Shown: positions 34,851 to 44,897, counted from the first letter of the stretch. The stretch: 64,000 nt of DNA from Colwellia polaris (GCF_002104515.1 NZ_NBOE01000005.1:62001-126000); one strand, 5' to 3'. Translations and numbers: made by a program. The notes: generated by a model not told the origin, from the letters alone.

Positions 34851-36062
34851 TTATATACCTAACGATTTGCACCAATTACTCGCATTTACAAACTCTTTAT
34901 GAATAAAGTTAGCATCAAGTCTATATAAATCAGTGAGTTGTTGAATGTTCTCACCGTTACCAGTAATGTAATTTGTCGTTAATTCTAATAGCTCACCCAA
35001 CAAACCAGCATGATTTACTAAAGCATCTACAATAGGTTGCGCTAATGGCATAGTTTTTACTATTTCGTCGATTGGCATACTTAAAATAACTTCTATTGAG
35101 CTTAACAAACCAGTAATAAAAGCAAAGTCTTTAATTTCAACAAATGCACTTTCTGAGGCAAGCGATGCCATTAATCTAGCGGTGATTAACGATTGTTTGG
35201 AAACTTCACTAAATTTATTTGTGGTTAATTTAGATAAAGCAAGTATGGTAACAAACTGCTTTAATTTATCTTCACCTAAATAAGCTGCAGCTTGTTTCAA
35301 AGAAGTAATTTCTATTCGTGTACCGGTTGATACGTTGTTGACCAATTTTAGTAAACCTAAAGTTAAGTTTACATCGTGGCCAATAATTTCTGCTATATGG
35401 TCAAAGTCTAAAGGCTTATTAAATGTTTCACTGATTAAATGTAACATTTGCGATTTTATTGGCGCTAAACTTTGTCCTTCAATAATTTCAGGCTCGTGGT
35501 AGAAAAAACCTTGGTAGTAATCAAAGCCAACTTCTGCCAATGATTGTAATTGGTAGTTTGTTTCAACTTTCTCGGCAATGAGTTTGATGTTAAAAGGTTT
35601 AATGCGCTCAACAATAGGCCGAATACGTTTTGCATTTGTCACTTCAGTATCAATTTTTATCATTGAAATATAGGGGAATAAACTATCCCACTTATCATCA
35701 AGATCATATTCTGAGAGTGCTATTTGGTAGCCTTTGTCATGATAATATTTAACTATTTTTAATAAACGTTCTGTCGCTGATTGATGACCAACAAGTTCAA
35801 TAACTATGCTCGCTTTATCAAACATCAATGGATACTTGTTTATTAAACACTTTTCTGTAAAGTTTAGAAAAGCTAATTTACCTAAGCTGACAGAGAGAAT
35901 ATCGCCTTGAAAATGATTCTGAATAATGAGCTTTGACGTTGCAATATCTTGGTCAATTTCAGGAAATTTATTATTTGGGCTATCTCTAAAGAGTAGCTCG
36001 TAACCAACCGTTTGATGATTTCTGTCGAGTATAGCCTGACGGGCGATATAACTTATTTTCAT
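34851..36062 (-). CDS. EAL-HDOD domain signalling protein
   Basis: About 403 residues from the preferred start MKISYIARQAILDRN; a start 17 codons upstream is open but not typical for the family. The first half is a degenerate EAL-like domain (YELLFRDS, IKLIAEKVE, GFDYYQGFFYHEPE); the second half is an HDOD domain (LLKLVNNVSTG, TSLKQAAAYLG). Proteins of this layout (YuxH-like) act in signalling, usually without phosphodiesterase activity. The substrate or partner is unknown. It stands alone. Confidence 0.87.
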   Translation of the reverse strand: MKISYIARQAILDRNHQTVGYELLFRDSPNNKFPEIDQDIATSKLIIQNHFQGDILSVSLGKLAFLNFTEKCLINKYPLMFDKASIVIELVGHQSATERLLKIVKYYHDKGYQIALSEYDLDDKWDSLFPYISMIKIDTEVTNAKRIRPIVERIKPFNIKLIAEKVETNYQLQSLAEVGFDYYQGFFYHEPEIIEGQSLAPIKSQMLHLISETFNKPLDFDHIAEIIGHDVNLTLGLLKLVNNVSTGTRIEITSLKQAAAYLGEDKLKQFVTILALSKLTTNKFSEVSKQSLITARLMASLASESAFVEIKDFAFITGLLSSIEVILSMPIDEIVKTMPLAQPIVDALVNHAGLLGELLELTTNYITGNGENIQQLTDLYRLDANFIHKEFVNASNWCKSLGI

Positions 36063-36205
36063 AGGTAGATTATTAATATTTTTATTGTATTTAAAACATA
36101 CCTTATTATGCATGTTTTTGAAAAGCTATTTAAGAGGAAATAACGCAAGTTTTTGATTTTTATCTATGCTACTGAATAAAATGTTTAATAAGCGCGTATC
36201 TGCAA

Positions 36206-36664
36206 TTATTTTGATAATATTATTGCATGCTTTTTAACTTTTAAAGTAAGTAATTCGCCATAGTGAATATCTTCTATGTAGGGTGCTAATAATTCTAATT
36301 GATTAGCCGGCTGAAAATGTTCAGTTTTAGTTTCAATTTGTGGCTGATATATAAATGCTGGTATTTCATTACTGCCTTTTAAGATAAAACACCGTAAAAA
36401 TTTAAAATTTTCTGCTGGCATATCAGTATGCCATTTTACTTGCTTAAATAAGTAGTCGTGTTGATTTAACGTAATGCACTTCACAAAAAACTTAGCGTTA
36501 ATTGTCGCGGGATAAAACGCTTCAATACTTAAGCCCAGTGCTTTAAATTTATCCACTTGAGCCTTAATCGTTCCGTCAGGAAACCTAGCATCACCTGCTT
36601 TACCCGAAGCAACTTGATGTCCTTTAACAACAATAAAATTAAACATTTCTATTTGAGATGACAT
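36206..36664 (-). CDS. Conserved hypothetical protein
   Basis: A 152-residue soluble protein that I cannot assign to a family. It starts EMFNFIVVKGHQVASGKAGD, followed by RFPDGTIKAQ. It is mostly beta-strand in appearance and has no signal peptide or TM. A good start at MSSQIE is the only ATG near the frame opening. Coding is supported by length and amino-acid composition; it is the only long frame in the region. Its neighbours on either side are single genes, giving no functional hint. Confidence 0.6.
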   Translation of the reverse strand: MSSQIEMFNFIVVKGHQVASGKAGDARFPDGTIKAQVDKFKALGLSIEAFYPATINAKFFVKCITLNQHDYLFKQVKWHTDMPAENFKFLRCFILKGSNEIPAFIYQPQIETKTEHFQPANQLELLAPYIEDIHYGELLTLKVKKHAIILSK

Positions 36665-36839
36665 GATATCGAACTATACCAGCATGAAAGACCTAACACC
36701 AAATAGGTGAATAAATTATTATCTTTAAATGCCCTACCTATGTTAATTCTACTTTCTGTTAGTTCAAAACCAGCTAATAGGGAATGTAAATCAGCTTTAC
36801 ATTTTTAAATTTAAACATAAAGCTTTAACGCGCTAGGTA

Positions 36840-38039
36840 TTAGTTAACAATTTTTGATGCAATATTGTATTTTCCATCGATATTTTCAACATCCTTTAAT
36901 CCTAGCGCACGTGAAATTATTGGCAAAACATGAATATTTTCAAATGGCTCTACTTGTTTATCTGTTGAAAAATCGGGGCCTGTGGCAATAAAAATAGCAT
37001 CAATATCTCGATTGAACATTGGATCATAACCATGTGTTTCAGCTGTATCGTAGTGTTTTTTACTCCTAAATATGTAACTAGGGCTAGCTTCTACAATTGC
37101 ATTAGGTATCACAGAATTTTTCCGGTTAAAGTGCCAGTGCGCAGGGTAATCTTCATATATATACAAGCGATAACTAGGATCACTAGTATTAGACTGCTTA
37201 CTTTTAAATAAGTTAATACTTTGTGTTAATTCTGCTTCATTATCGCTGTACAAATATAGTTGTGTTGAACCGTTTATCGCTTTCACATTACCGACAATAT
37301 TTTCCTCCCAATCAATAACATGATGCTTTTCAATTTTAGTCATACCATGATCAGAGACGATAACTATATTCACTTGGCCATTAAATTCTTGATTAATTTG
37401 AGCGACAAAGTTAGCCAGTAAATCATCAAGTTCATGAATTGCCGTGATCAGTTGCGGTGAATTTTCTCCATATTTATGTCCGGCATCATCAATGCTTGCA
37501 AAATAACCAGCAATAAAATTTGGACGTTCAACTGCAGGTAAACGTAACCAGCTAATTATCTGATCAAGTCGTTGCTTGTTAGGCGTAGAGTGTTTGTAAG
37601 GAAAATAATAACTCGGCGTTTGATTATTAATGGGGGTTTCTGATTCTGGCCAAAAGTAAACTGCTGATTTATTGCCCTGCATTTCATTGATATGCCATAA
37701 AGGTTCAGCGGTTAACCAACGTTGGTCGTTTTTACCATCACCTAGTTTATATACTTGCTCTATTTCTCGGTGATAAAATGCATTATGAACAATGCCATGA
37801 TTTATTGGGTAAACTCCGGTAATAATACTCAAATGATTAGGAAAGGTTTTACTTGGATAAACCGGTAATAACGCTTTAGCGCTAGTGCCCTGCTCCATAA
37901 GTTTCATTAATGTTTTTGGCTTATATTGCGTGATATAGCGTTGAGCAAAACCGTCTATAGATAATAGGACTAAAGGGACTTTAGCCAAGGCGACTGAAGA
38001 GCTTAAACAGCACAGAAAAATACTCGCTTTTAAATACAT
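36840..38039 (-). CDS. Exported nucleotide pyrophosphatase/phosphodiesterase (alkaline phosphatase superfamily)
   Basis: A 399-residue protein with a signal peptide (cleaved after ALA, about residue 19). NPP family features: LLSIDGFAQRYI with metal-binding Asp, PVYPSKTFPNHLSIITG with the nucleophile Thr, FASIDDAGHKYG, IVIVSDHGMTKI and TAETHGYDP, which supply two zinc sites. Such enzymes cleave phosphodiester or pyrophosphate bonds of nucleotides outside the cytoplasm. It probably serves nutrient phosphate recovery. Monocistronic. Confidence 0.9.
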   Translation of the reverse strand: MYLKASIFLCCLSSSVALAKVPLVLLSIDGFAQRYITQYKPKTLMKLMEQGTSAKALLPVYPSKTFPNHLSIITGVYPINHGIVHNAFYHREIEQVYKLGDGKNDQRWLTAEPLWHINEMQGNKSAVYFWPESETPINNQTPSYYFPYKHSTPNKQRLDQIISWLRLPAVERPNFIAGYFASIDDAGHKYGENSPQLITAIHELDDLLANFVAQINQEFNGQVNIVIVSDHGMTKIEKHHVIDWEENIVGNVKAINGSTQLYLYSDNEAELTQSINLFKSKQSNTSDPSYRLYIYEDYPAHWHFNRKNSVIPNAIVEASPSYIFRSKKHYDTAETHGYDPMFNRDIDAIFIATGPDFSTDKQVEPFENIHVLPIISRALGLKDVENIDGKYNIASKIVN

Positions 38040-38142
38040 TTATAAGGCCGAAATTAAATGAGTTTTATGGAAACTAATTTAATTTATAAACTCATTTTTT
38101 ACAAGCGAGGAGTATTTGGATGTCTGATAATAATATGAAGAT

Positions 38143-38178
38143 AAATAACTAACGCGTAATATGTCGCATTAGTTATTT
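38143..38178 (-). terminator. Putative terminator of the phosphoribosyltransferase gene
   Basis: AAATAACTAACGCG and CGCATTAGTTATTT pair at 13 of 14 positions around an eight-base loop, 28 bp after the stop codon on the minus strand. The stem is AT-rich, so strength is uncertain. Confidence 0.55.
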
Positions 38179-38205
38179 ATTATAGTTTTCTAGCAAATAC
38201 TAAGC

Positions 38206-38763
38206 TTACTCGAATAGATCTAATATATTAACGAGATCTTTTTTACCATTAGAAATTTCGTCTGGTGTTAAACCTGATAATTCATGTGGGAATACTAACC
38301 AATCTTTTGACTCATGAATAAAATAATCAGGAACCAAATCGACTTTTGAGTTGGTTGGTTTATACCAAGGACAAGCAATTCTGACATCTTTTGGCATATT
38401 ATTACGCGTTAATTTTTTCATTTGTGTTATTAACGCTTCAATACTACGACCTGAGTCAAAAACGTCATCAACAATTAGTAAACCATCATCGGCATTTGCG
38501 TTTTCAATAATGTAATGCAAACCATGAACTTTGATTTCTTTACTTTGTTGATTAATACCATAATAAGAAGATGTACGAACAGCTATATGGTCAGTTTCAA
38601 CTTTTTTAAAATCAAAGTACTCTTGAACCGCAATACCAATAGGTGCGCCACCGCGCCAAATACCAACAATAAACTGTGGTCTAAAACCGTCTTCAAATAC
38701 TTTCGCTGCAACACGAAATGAATCTTCAAGTAACTCTTGAGCCGTGATAAATCGCTTTTCCAT
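38206..38763 (-). CDS. Purine phosphoribosyltransferase (hypoxanthine-guanine type)
   Basis: A 185-residue type I phosphoribosyltransferase. The PRPP loop LLIVDDVFDSGRSIEAL (about residues 95-111) is intact; FIVGIWRGGAPIG is the pyrophosphate-binding loop. The fold matches HPRT/GPT-like enzymes that salvage purine bases using PRPP. The C-terminal hood includes PDYFIHESKDWLVFPHE; WLVFPHE recalls xanthine-guanine enzymes, so base preference is open. Single gene. Confidence 0.85.
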   Translation of the reverse strand: MEKRFITAQELLEDSFRVAAKVFEDGFRPQFIVGIWRGGAPIGIAVQEYFDFKKVETDHIAVRTSSYYGINQQSKEIKVHGLHYIIENANADDGLLIVDDVFDSGRSIEALITQMKKLTRNNMPKDVRIACPWYKPTNSKVDLVPDYFIHESKDWLVFPHELSGLTPDEISNGKKDLVNILDLFE

Positions 38764-38923
38764 TGATGGGCTAGCCTTTTTCTAATTAATGTATCGTAAA
38801 AACATTATAACGTGTTTTTCATTAAGCTGAGTACCCTTGTTATTAATTTTATGTTTTATCGATTAATTATTAAGCGCTAAATAATGTATTTTTAAAATAT
38901 ATAAATGTTAACGATTTAGTCTT

Positions 38924-40102
38924 TTAATGAACGCGTTTTAGTATATTGAGTTTTACTAGGTATTGATTATCAAGTTGAGGTACTTTATTTTTAGCAATTG
39001 CTTTCTTTATATACTGTTGAGCTTTAATCTTGTCATCTAGCATGTAATGTACTTTAGCTAAGCCAAAATAAAACTCATGCACATTATTGTTCAGTTTTAT
39101 TGCTTTTTTATAGTGATTTATTGCTTGTAAATAATAGCCTTTATGAAAATTTTCATCGCCAAGTAATGCATAATAATAAGGGTTATTTGCACGTTTTTGT
39201 ATAATATGACTGTCAATTAACCTAGCTTCCTCGGATGCACCTCGGCTATGTAAAAGTTTACTTAAGTTCTCCATAGCGGTTAAGTTCGCTTGATTTAGGT
39301 ATATTGCATGTCGATACGTTGATAGTGCAATTTTATCTAATCCTTTCATACGATAAAGAATGCCTAAGTTACCCCAAGCTGATGAAAAACCAGGATCAAC
39401 CTCTGTCGCTTTTTTCAAATAGGCATAAGCAGCTACATAATTATTGTTTACAAGTGCATTTGCTCCTTTGTTATTATAAAACATAGCAATAACGGTATTT
39501 TTATTAATTCGCTTTTTAGGAAAGACCTTTTTCTTCACATAAGGATCAAAGTCAATTTCGATGCTTTGTCTATCAAAAAATAATAAGGTATTCGGTGATT
39601 TATTTTGTAATACAGATAGGTTTATATGCCCTGTTAACATATTCGCTTCGCCATTTCTTACCCAGTACTCCGGCACTTCAATACTTTGAAATACCACATC
39701 TAACTGAGCCTCTTTAGCAATAGCGTAAGCCATTATCGTTAAAGATAAACAATTAGCCTCTTTATTTCTAAATGCTTGTGAAGCAATGACATTAGCACCC
39801 GATTTATAGGCTAAATTTATATTTTCTGCGCCAAAAAATTGATTGATTAGTTTTGTTGCTTTTGTTTGAGGATCACGCAGTAGACTAATGTTTTTAGCCA
39901 TTAGTTTCATTTCGTCATTTAAAGCAAAAATCTCCAGTTCCGTTTCAATGGCGATGCGTTTATACCCTTTGAATTTTTTATCGACTGTCACTGGTGCATG
40001 TTTATTTGCGATATATTTACTTTGAATTTTGTGAGTAGATTGGCATGCAGATAAACAAAGGCTGAACATAGCCAGAAATGAGATTTTAAGTGCTATTTTC
40101 AT
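38924..40102 (-). CDS. TPR lipoprotein with transglutaminase-like segment
   Basis: A 392-residue lipoprotein (lipobox LSAC, cysteine about residue 19). After a helical region it has NKEANCLSLTIMAYAIAKEA and later TGHINLSVL, which look like the Cys and His parts of a transglutaminase-like fold. Residues about 210-385 carry TPR-like repeats (AWGNLGILYRMKG; YYYALLGDENFHKGYY; FYFGLAKVHYMLDD). An envelope assembly or scaffolding role is likely. Activity is not shown. Confidence 0.75.
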   Translation of the reverse strand: MKIALKISFLAMFSLCLSACQSTHKIQSKYIANKHAPVTVDKKFKGYKRIAIETELEIFALNDEMKLMAKNISLLRDPQTKATKLINQFFGAENINLAYKSGANVIASQAFRNKEANCLSLTIMAYAIAKEAQLDVVFQSIEVPEYWVRNGEANMLTGHINLSVLQNKSPNTLLFFDRQSIEIDFDPYVKKKVFPKKRINKNTVIAMFYNNKGANALVNNNYVAAYAYLKKATEVDPGFSSAWGNLGILYRMKGLDKIALSTYRHAIYLNQANLTAMENLSKLLHSRGASEEARLIDSHIIQKRANNPYYYALLGDENFHKGYYLQAINHYKKAIKLNNNVHEFYFGLAKVHYMLDDKIKAQQYIKKAIAKNKVPQLDNQYLVKLNILKRVH

Positions 40103-40331
40103 TTGAGCTCCTAATAAAGATACTACCGGACCTTATATATAAGCATAGACAAAATCTTAAAAAATAGCCCAATTTACAACCAGCACTTGCCTTAAAAAGC
40201 CCTTTTATTTGTGAAAATAATGCAAATAACCAATAACTAACTGAATTAATTACAAAATGAGACAGAAATAATTATCATTCCCTGTTATTCTTTAAAGTAA
40301 TTTAATCGTAAAATTTTGTGGCCATAAATAT

Positions 40332-41228
40332 ATGAAAAAAACACTCGCCGGATTTTTCACCGGAAGTGCTATAGCGGTTGTCATAATTGTAGCGACCAAT
40401 AGTTATAAACTTTATAAAAACAAATATGCCACTATAGATCCTCAGCTTAAGGAAATATCAGGTATAGAGTTCGATGTGCATAAAAACCTTTGGGCCATTA
40501 ATGATGGCGGTGATGATCCTAATTTATACCTCATTAATGATAAAGGCAGTGTAGAGAAAACGATAACCGTTACAAACGCTAAAAATATTGACTGGGAAGA
40601 TATGACTCAAGATGATTTTGGTCATTTCTTTCTCGGGGACTTTGGCAATAACGATAATCTAAGAAAATGGCTAACCATTTATAAAATAGAAAATCCTATT
40701 GATATAAAAGGCGACACTACCCAAGCAGAAATTATAAAGTTTAAATATCCAGAACATGTAAACTTCCCACCAAAGCCCAGTGAAATGGAGTTTGATGTAG
40801 AAGCATTTGTTTTTTATAAAAGGCACTTATACCTTTTCACAAAAAATCGCATGGTACCTTTTAATGGCATAACTAATTTATATAAAATTGGTGATCATGC
40901 TGCTAATTATGACGCGAAAAAAATTAGTAAGTTTAAAACCTGTACTTTAGCAATAAAACTGTGTTGGATAACATCAGCTGCACTAAGCCCTGATAAGAAA
41001 AGATTAGCATTGTTAGACTCACAACGAATTTGGTTGTTTGAAAACTGGCAAGGTGACGATTTCTTTTCAGGCGATAAATACCGAATTGATTTAGGTATTG
41101 TCACTCAAAAAGAAGCCATTACTTTTCTAGATGAAGAAACTATTATTTTTACTGATGAAGAATTTCATGGTATTGGTAGAAATGTTTACGAAATTAACCT
41201 CAATGAAGTTGAAAAGCATAAGCTTTAA
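40332..41228 (+). CDS. Hypothetical protein with N-terminal anchor, propeller-like
   Basis: A 298-residue protein with one N-terminal hydrophobic helix (residues 5-22), either an uncleaved anchor or a signal. The body has repeated beta motifs such as LWAINDGGDDPNLYLIND, FFLGDFGNNDNLR and IWLFENW, like a six-bladed beta-propeller of the SdiA-regulated type. LKEISGIEFD at the start of the domain supports this. No catalytic residues were identified. Single gene facing gst. Confidence 0.55.
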   Translation: MKKTLAGFFTGSAIAVVIIVATNSYKLYKNKYATIDPQLKEISGIEFDVHKNLWAINDGGDDPNLYLINDKGSVEKTITVTNAKNIDWEDMTQDDFGHFFLGDFGNNDNLRKWLTIYKIENPIDIKGDTTQAEIIKFKYPEHVNFPPKPSEMEFDVEAFVFYKRHLYLFTKNRMVPFNGITNLYKIGDHAANYDAKKISKFKTCTLAIKLCWITSAALSPDKKRLALLDSQRIWLFENWQGDDFFSGDKYRIDLGIVTQKEAITFLDEETIIFTDEEFHGIGRNVYEINLNEVEKHKL

Positions 41229-41282
41229 TAGTGACTAGGTTCGATTAGTTGAATACTAAGACATCGTTAATTAATTCAGCAT

Positions 41283-41312
41283 TTACGCACTTTTAGCTAA
41301 AAAAGTGCGTAA
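41283..41312. terminator. Terminator-like stem between convergent genes
   Basis: TTACGCACTTTT and AAAAGTGCGTAA are perfect inverses around AGCTAA. It lies between the propeller-like gene and the glutathione transferase gene and may serve both. Confidence 0.75.
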
Positions 41313-41334
41313 TAATTTTGTTTATTAGAGTGCA

Positions 41335-41940
41335 CTAGTTATCTTGCCCCATCGAAATAAACCCCTTTTGCCCTCTAACCCGCGAAATCCAAGCATTAAT
41401 AGCGGCAAAGTTTGATAGATTAAAGCCCCCTTCATTGGCAACATGTGTATATGCAAATAATGAAATATCGGCTGTAGTTAACTTATCACCAACTAAATAT
41501 TCACTACGTTCAAGTTGTTGGTTCATTAAATCTAAGGCTTTATAGCCACCTGCTTGTTTTGATAAATACTCGTCACGCCTATTATTAGGCAAGCCTAGAT
41601 ACTTTTCTATAAAACGTGCAACGGCGATATAGGGTTCATGGCTGTATTGTTCGAAGAATTGCCATTGTTGCACTTTAGCTAAAGAAAATGGATCTACTGG
41701 TAATAAATAGCTGCCATTTGCCAAATAATTAATAATAGCGTTTGATTCCACTAAACACCGACCATCGTCAAGTTCAAGCAACGGAATTTTACCACTTGCA
41801 CTTTTGTTTAAAAAACTAGGCGTTTTATTATCGCCTTTGAGAATGTTTATAGGCTGGTATTGGTATTCAATATTAAGCAAAGCACAAGTTAATTGTACCT
41901 TATAGCAGTTCCCAGACTGACTATCACCGTATACCTTCAA
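41335..41940 (-). CDS. Glutathione S-transferase family protein
   Basis: A 201-residue protein with the two-domain GST layout: N-terminal MKVYGDSQSGNCYKVQLTCALL (possible Ser/Cys active site near residues 7-12), the cis-Pro region SGKIPLLELDDG and CLVESNAIINYLA, then a helical C-terminal domain with LVGDKLTTADISLFAYTHVA. These are clear GST signatures. Substrate unknown. Its start is divergent from fpr, 101 bp away. Confidence 0.87.
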   Translation of the reverse strand: MKVYGDSQSGNCYKVQLTCALLNIEYQYQPINILKGDNKTPSFLNKSASGKIPLLELDDGRCLVESNAIINYLANGSYLLPVDPFSLAKVQQWQFFEQYSHEPYIAVARFIEKYLGLPNNRRDEYLSKQAGGYKALDLMNQQLERSEYLVGDKLTTADISLFAYTHVANEGGFNLSNFAAINAWISRVRGQKGFISMGQDN

Positions 41941-42041
41941 AGCAATCTCCTTTATTCAATAAATGGTTAGGAAAAATAATGACCGAGTTCTATAGTTAAT
42001 CATATAACGGTTTATATTTATATATACATAGGACCACTATC

Positions 42042-42812
42042 ATGATTATCCCTAAAGGCTTTGTTAAGGGCGAAGTAGTCAAGCTTAAGCAATGGACACA
42101 CAATGAGTTTTCTATCACAGTAAATGCCAATATTAGCTCTTATACTGCAGGACAATTTACAAAATTAGCTTTATTAGACAGCAATGGTGAATGGCTAAGG
42201 CGAGCATATTCATTTGTAAACTCTCCTAATCATAAAGCTGGACCAAGTAATATGGAGTTTTTAATTATTAACGTACCCAATGGCAGTTTAAGCCCAAAAC
42301 TCGCAAAGTTAACAATAGGAGATGAGGTGTACGTAGGAGATAAGCCCAGTGGGTTTATGACACTTGCTGAGATCCCAGCCAAGGTAAGTGAACTGTGGTT
42401 ACTTTCAACGGGTACTGCCATCGGTCCATTTTTGTCTTTGTTAGATGAAAATGAAACACAAACGAGATTTGAAAAAATCGTATTAGTACACGCAGTGCGA
42501 ACTAAAGCGGAATTGGTCTATCAAACGTTAATTAAAAAACTTCTACAACGTTATGCTGGAAAATTACGTTATCTCCCTATTGTTTCCAGAGAACAACACC
42601 CTGACATAATGTCAGGACGAATTCCTGAACTATTAAAAAATAAGAGATTAATGCAAGCAATAAATATTTATCCACAAAAGCACAACAGCTTTTTTTACTT
42701 ATGTGGCAACCCGGCAATGGTACATGACACGAGAGATATTTTAATCGAATTAGGATTTGAAAAACATTTAAGACGCTCACCTGGGCAATTTAGTTTTGAA
42801 AATTACTGGTAG
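42042..42812 (+). CDS. fpr: Ferredoxin/flavodoxin-NADP+ reductase
   Basis: A 256-residue FAD-binding reductase. FAD motif LRRAYSFVNSP (RxYS type), NADPH-binding LLSTGTAIGPFLSLL, and YLCGNPAMVHDTRDIL are all present. The C-terminus ends SFENYW, the aromatic tail that stacks on FAD in bacterial Fpr. It exchanges electrons between NADPH and ferredoxin or flavodoxin. Full length. Divergent from gst. Confidence 0.92.
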   Translation: MIIPKGFVKGEVVKLKQWTHNEFSITVNANISSYTAGQFTKLALLDSNGEWLRRAYSFVNSPNHKAGPSNMEFLIINVPNGSLSPKLAKLTIGDEVYVGDKPSGFMTLAEIPAKVSELWLLSTGTAIGPFLSLLDENETQTRFEKIVLVHAVRTKAELVYQTLIKKLLQRYAGKLRYLPIVSREQHPDIMSGRIPELLKNKRLMQAINIYPQKHNSFFYLCGNPAMVHDTRDILIELGFEKHLRRSPGQFSFENYW

Positions 42813-43600
42813 GCTTATAATTAATATTTAGCGTTTACGGTGGCCATTTACAAATGTTGCAACAGGCTAAAAAATAACGTCTAAAAAACAAAACGGAATA
42901 GATTTCGTTTTAAAATAAACATCAAAAACAGCGTAGTTTACAGTTTGCTTATTGCTCAGTTCACCTCAAAATTTCTCTTACTAATTTGCTATGTTATACC
43001 CAAACTTTTTACTGAATTCTGCATCTTCAAAAGGCTTGGGTATTTCCAATAAACAAGGCTTAATCTTTAGCGATTTTAATCAAAATTTGTCTTAAATAAT
43101 GATGTTTATTTAGCTACTAACTGAGATGAAATACTGAGCTGAACTACTTAAATAAAGTTTATCTATTTTGCATGTTTATCAGCTTTTTTTCGGGTATTTG
43201 AATAACCAAACATAGCCAGTATAAAGTGGTTAAAAGTAAAATTTGATGTATGTATTACTGCATTAATCCCTCAGCATACCTCACTAAAAATATAAACAAT
43301 TTAGTCATTAAATATACCTGATAACTCTATTTCATTGGCATGAATCTATAGGCTGATTTTATAGAAATATTGTCCAAACAAAAATATTCATTAAAAAATT
43401 TTATCTATTTTTAAAACCTTTAATTGTAAGTGAATAGTCACTTCATATAAAATTCAGAGTTGTTGGAGTTATTTAACCGTGAGAGCTAGGGGTTGTCAGA
43501 GTTATTGAGCACAGAGATATAATAACCCCTAGAGTTATCTGGTTGTTGTAATTTAGAGTTACTGGGGTTAAGCTATAAAAAGGAATGATTAAGGAGTTAA
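42813..43600. other. Long intergenic region fpr / hicB
   Basis: Nearly 790 AT-rich bases with no supported gene on either strand. AAAACGGAA and TTCGTTTT near 42890-42915 may form the fpr terminator. The right end (43486-43532) carries the hicB promoter/operator. A lost gene, possibly hicA, may have occupied part of this space, but no remnant is readable. Confidence 0.4.
43486..43532 (+). promoter_or_regulatory. hicB promoter with inverted repeat operator
   Basis: CTAGGGGTT (43486) and AACCCCTAG (43524) are perfect 9-bp inverses. Between them lie TTGTCA (43493-43498) and TATAAT (43518-43523), spaced 19 bp. Short AGAGTT motifs recur at 43456, 43498, 43531 and 43555. The HicB product has a ribbon-helix-helix tail, so autoregulation here is plausible. 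Confidence 0.5.
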
Positions 43601-44008
43601 TTGATGAAATATCCGGTTTTGGTTTCACGAAATAACCAAGAGAATAATTACTTATTTTCTGTTGTAGATTTACCTGGTTGCCAAGTTAAAGCATCAACAA
43701 TGGATGAAGGTTTTTTGTTGTTAAATGAGGCGATGGTTTCGCACTTAAAAATACTTGTTGAATATGGTGAACAAGTACCTCATGCAAAGACAATTGAAGC
43801 GCACATGTCTGTGTGTTCTGACCCCTCTCCAATTTGGGGAATATTAGATTTTGATATCGTTCCGTATATGGGGAAAAGTCATAAAATTAATGTCACCTTA
43901 CCTGAGTTATTAATAAAGCAAATTGATGATCGGGTGGCTAAATCATCTGAGTATAAAACCCGGTCGGGCTTTATAGCGATGGCCTGCTTAACGGAGCTAA
44001 CGAATTAA
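43601..44008 (+). CDS. hicB: HicB-family antitoxin-like protein (orphan)
   Basis: A 135-residue protein. The N-terminal HicB domain reads YLFSVVDLPGCQVKASTMDEGFLLLNEA; the C-terminal part KINVTLPELLIKQIDDRVAKS...SGFIAMA is a ribbon-helix-helix DNA-binding domain. HicB neutralises the HicA mRNA interferase and represses its own operon. No hicA-like frame (about 60 codons with a central His) is seen on either side, so it is an orphan or a stand-alone regulator. AAGGAG precedes the ATG. Confidence 0.8.
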   Translation: MMKYPVLVSRNNQENNYLFSVVDLPGCQVKASTMDEGFLLLNEAMVSHLKILVEYGEQVPHAKTIEAHMSVCSDPSPIWGILDFDIVPYMGKSHKINVTLPELLIKQIDDRVAKSSEYKTRSGFIAMACLTELTN

Positions 44009-44140
44009 AAAGCTTTTAATATAATAGTGAATAACGGATCGAAAAAATAACAATAATCTAAGGTAAAGGTATTAAGTCAGACATTTGCTTTGGTATTATA
44101 GGCATAACAAATTCAATTTATAATTTTGAAGGTAAAGACA

Positions 44141-44875
44141 TTGTCGATAGAAAATTCAAACCTTTTGCTACTGAGCAGCTCTCGAGTTGGCTCAACAGAA
44201 TATTTAAATCACGCGTTAGAAATGATTAAAACTAAGCTTAATGGAGTAACCGAACTGTTATTTATTCCTTACGCTGGAGTTTCATTAAGTTATGATGAAT
44301 ACACTGCTAAAGTGCAAACGGCATTAAATGAGATAGGGATTAAGGTAACAGGTATACATGAATGTGATGACCCTGTTCTTGCCGTTAATAATGCGCAAGC
44401 TGTTGCTGTTGGTGGTGGTAATACTTTTCATTTGTTACATCAGTTGTACCAGAACGAGTTAATTGAATCTATTCAACATAAAGTGTCAACGGGCATGCCT
44501 TATATAGGTTGGAGTGCTGGGTCAAATATTGCGGGGCTAACTATTCGTACAACCAATGATATGCCGATTATTGAGCCAAAAAGCTTTAACGCCCTACAAC
44601 TTGTAGATTTTCAGCTAAACCCACACTATACCGAGCATAACCCTGCAGGACACAATGGTGAAACGCGTGAACAACGTTTAGCAGAATTTATGGTGTTAAA
44701 CCCTTCAACCCCCATTGTAGCGATTGTTGAAGGCAGTGCATTAGATATTAAGCAAGATACCATGAGATTAACTTCGGGTTTATCTGGCCCATTATCACAG
44801 GCGAATGGATTTGTGTTTAAATCAGGCAATAAATCTGTAATAACCACCGAAGATAGTTTAAACCACTTATTATAA
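44141..44875 (+). CDS. pepE: Peptidase E (alpha-aspartyl dipeptidase)
   Basis: A 244-residue S51 serine peptidase. Nucleophile Ser in GWSAGSNIAG (about residues 128-137), AVGGGNTFHLLHQL and FQLNPHYTEHNP are family motifs. PepE cleaves dipeptides with N-terminal Asp. The TTG at 44141 is chosen because GAAGGTAA sits six bases before it, and MSIENSNLLLLSSS is the usual family start; a TTG five codons earlier is also open. Confidence 0.9.
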   Translation: MSIENSNLLLLSSSRVGSTEYLNHALEMIKTKLNGVTELLFIPYAGVSLSYDEYTAKVQTALNEIGIKVTGIHECDDPVLAVNNAQAVAVGGGNTFHLLHQLYQNELIESIQHKVSTGMPYIGWSAGSNIAGLTIRTTNDMPIIEPKSFNALQLVDFQLNPHYTEHNPAGHNGETREQRLAEFMVLNPSTPIVAIVEGSALDIKQDTMRLTSGLSGPLSQANGFVFKSGNKSVITTEDSLNHLL

Positions 44876-44897
44876 ACCCTATAAATTATTTTAAGCT

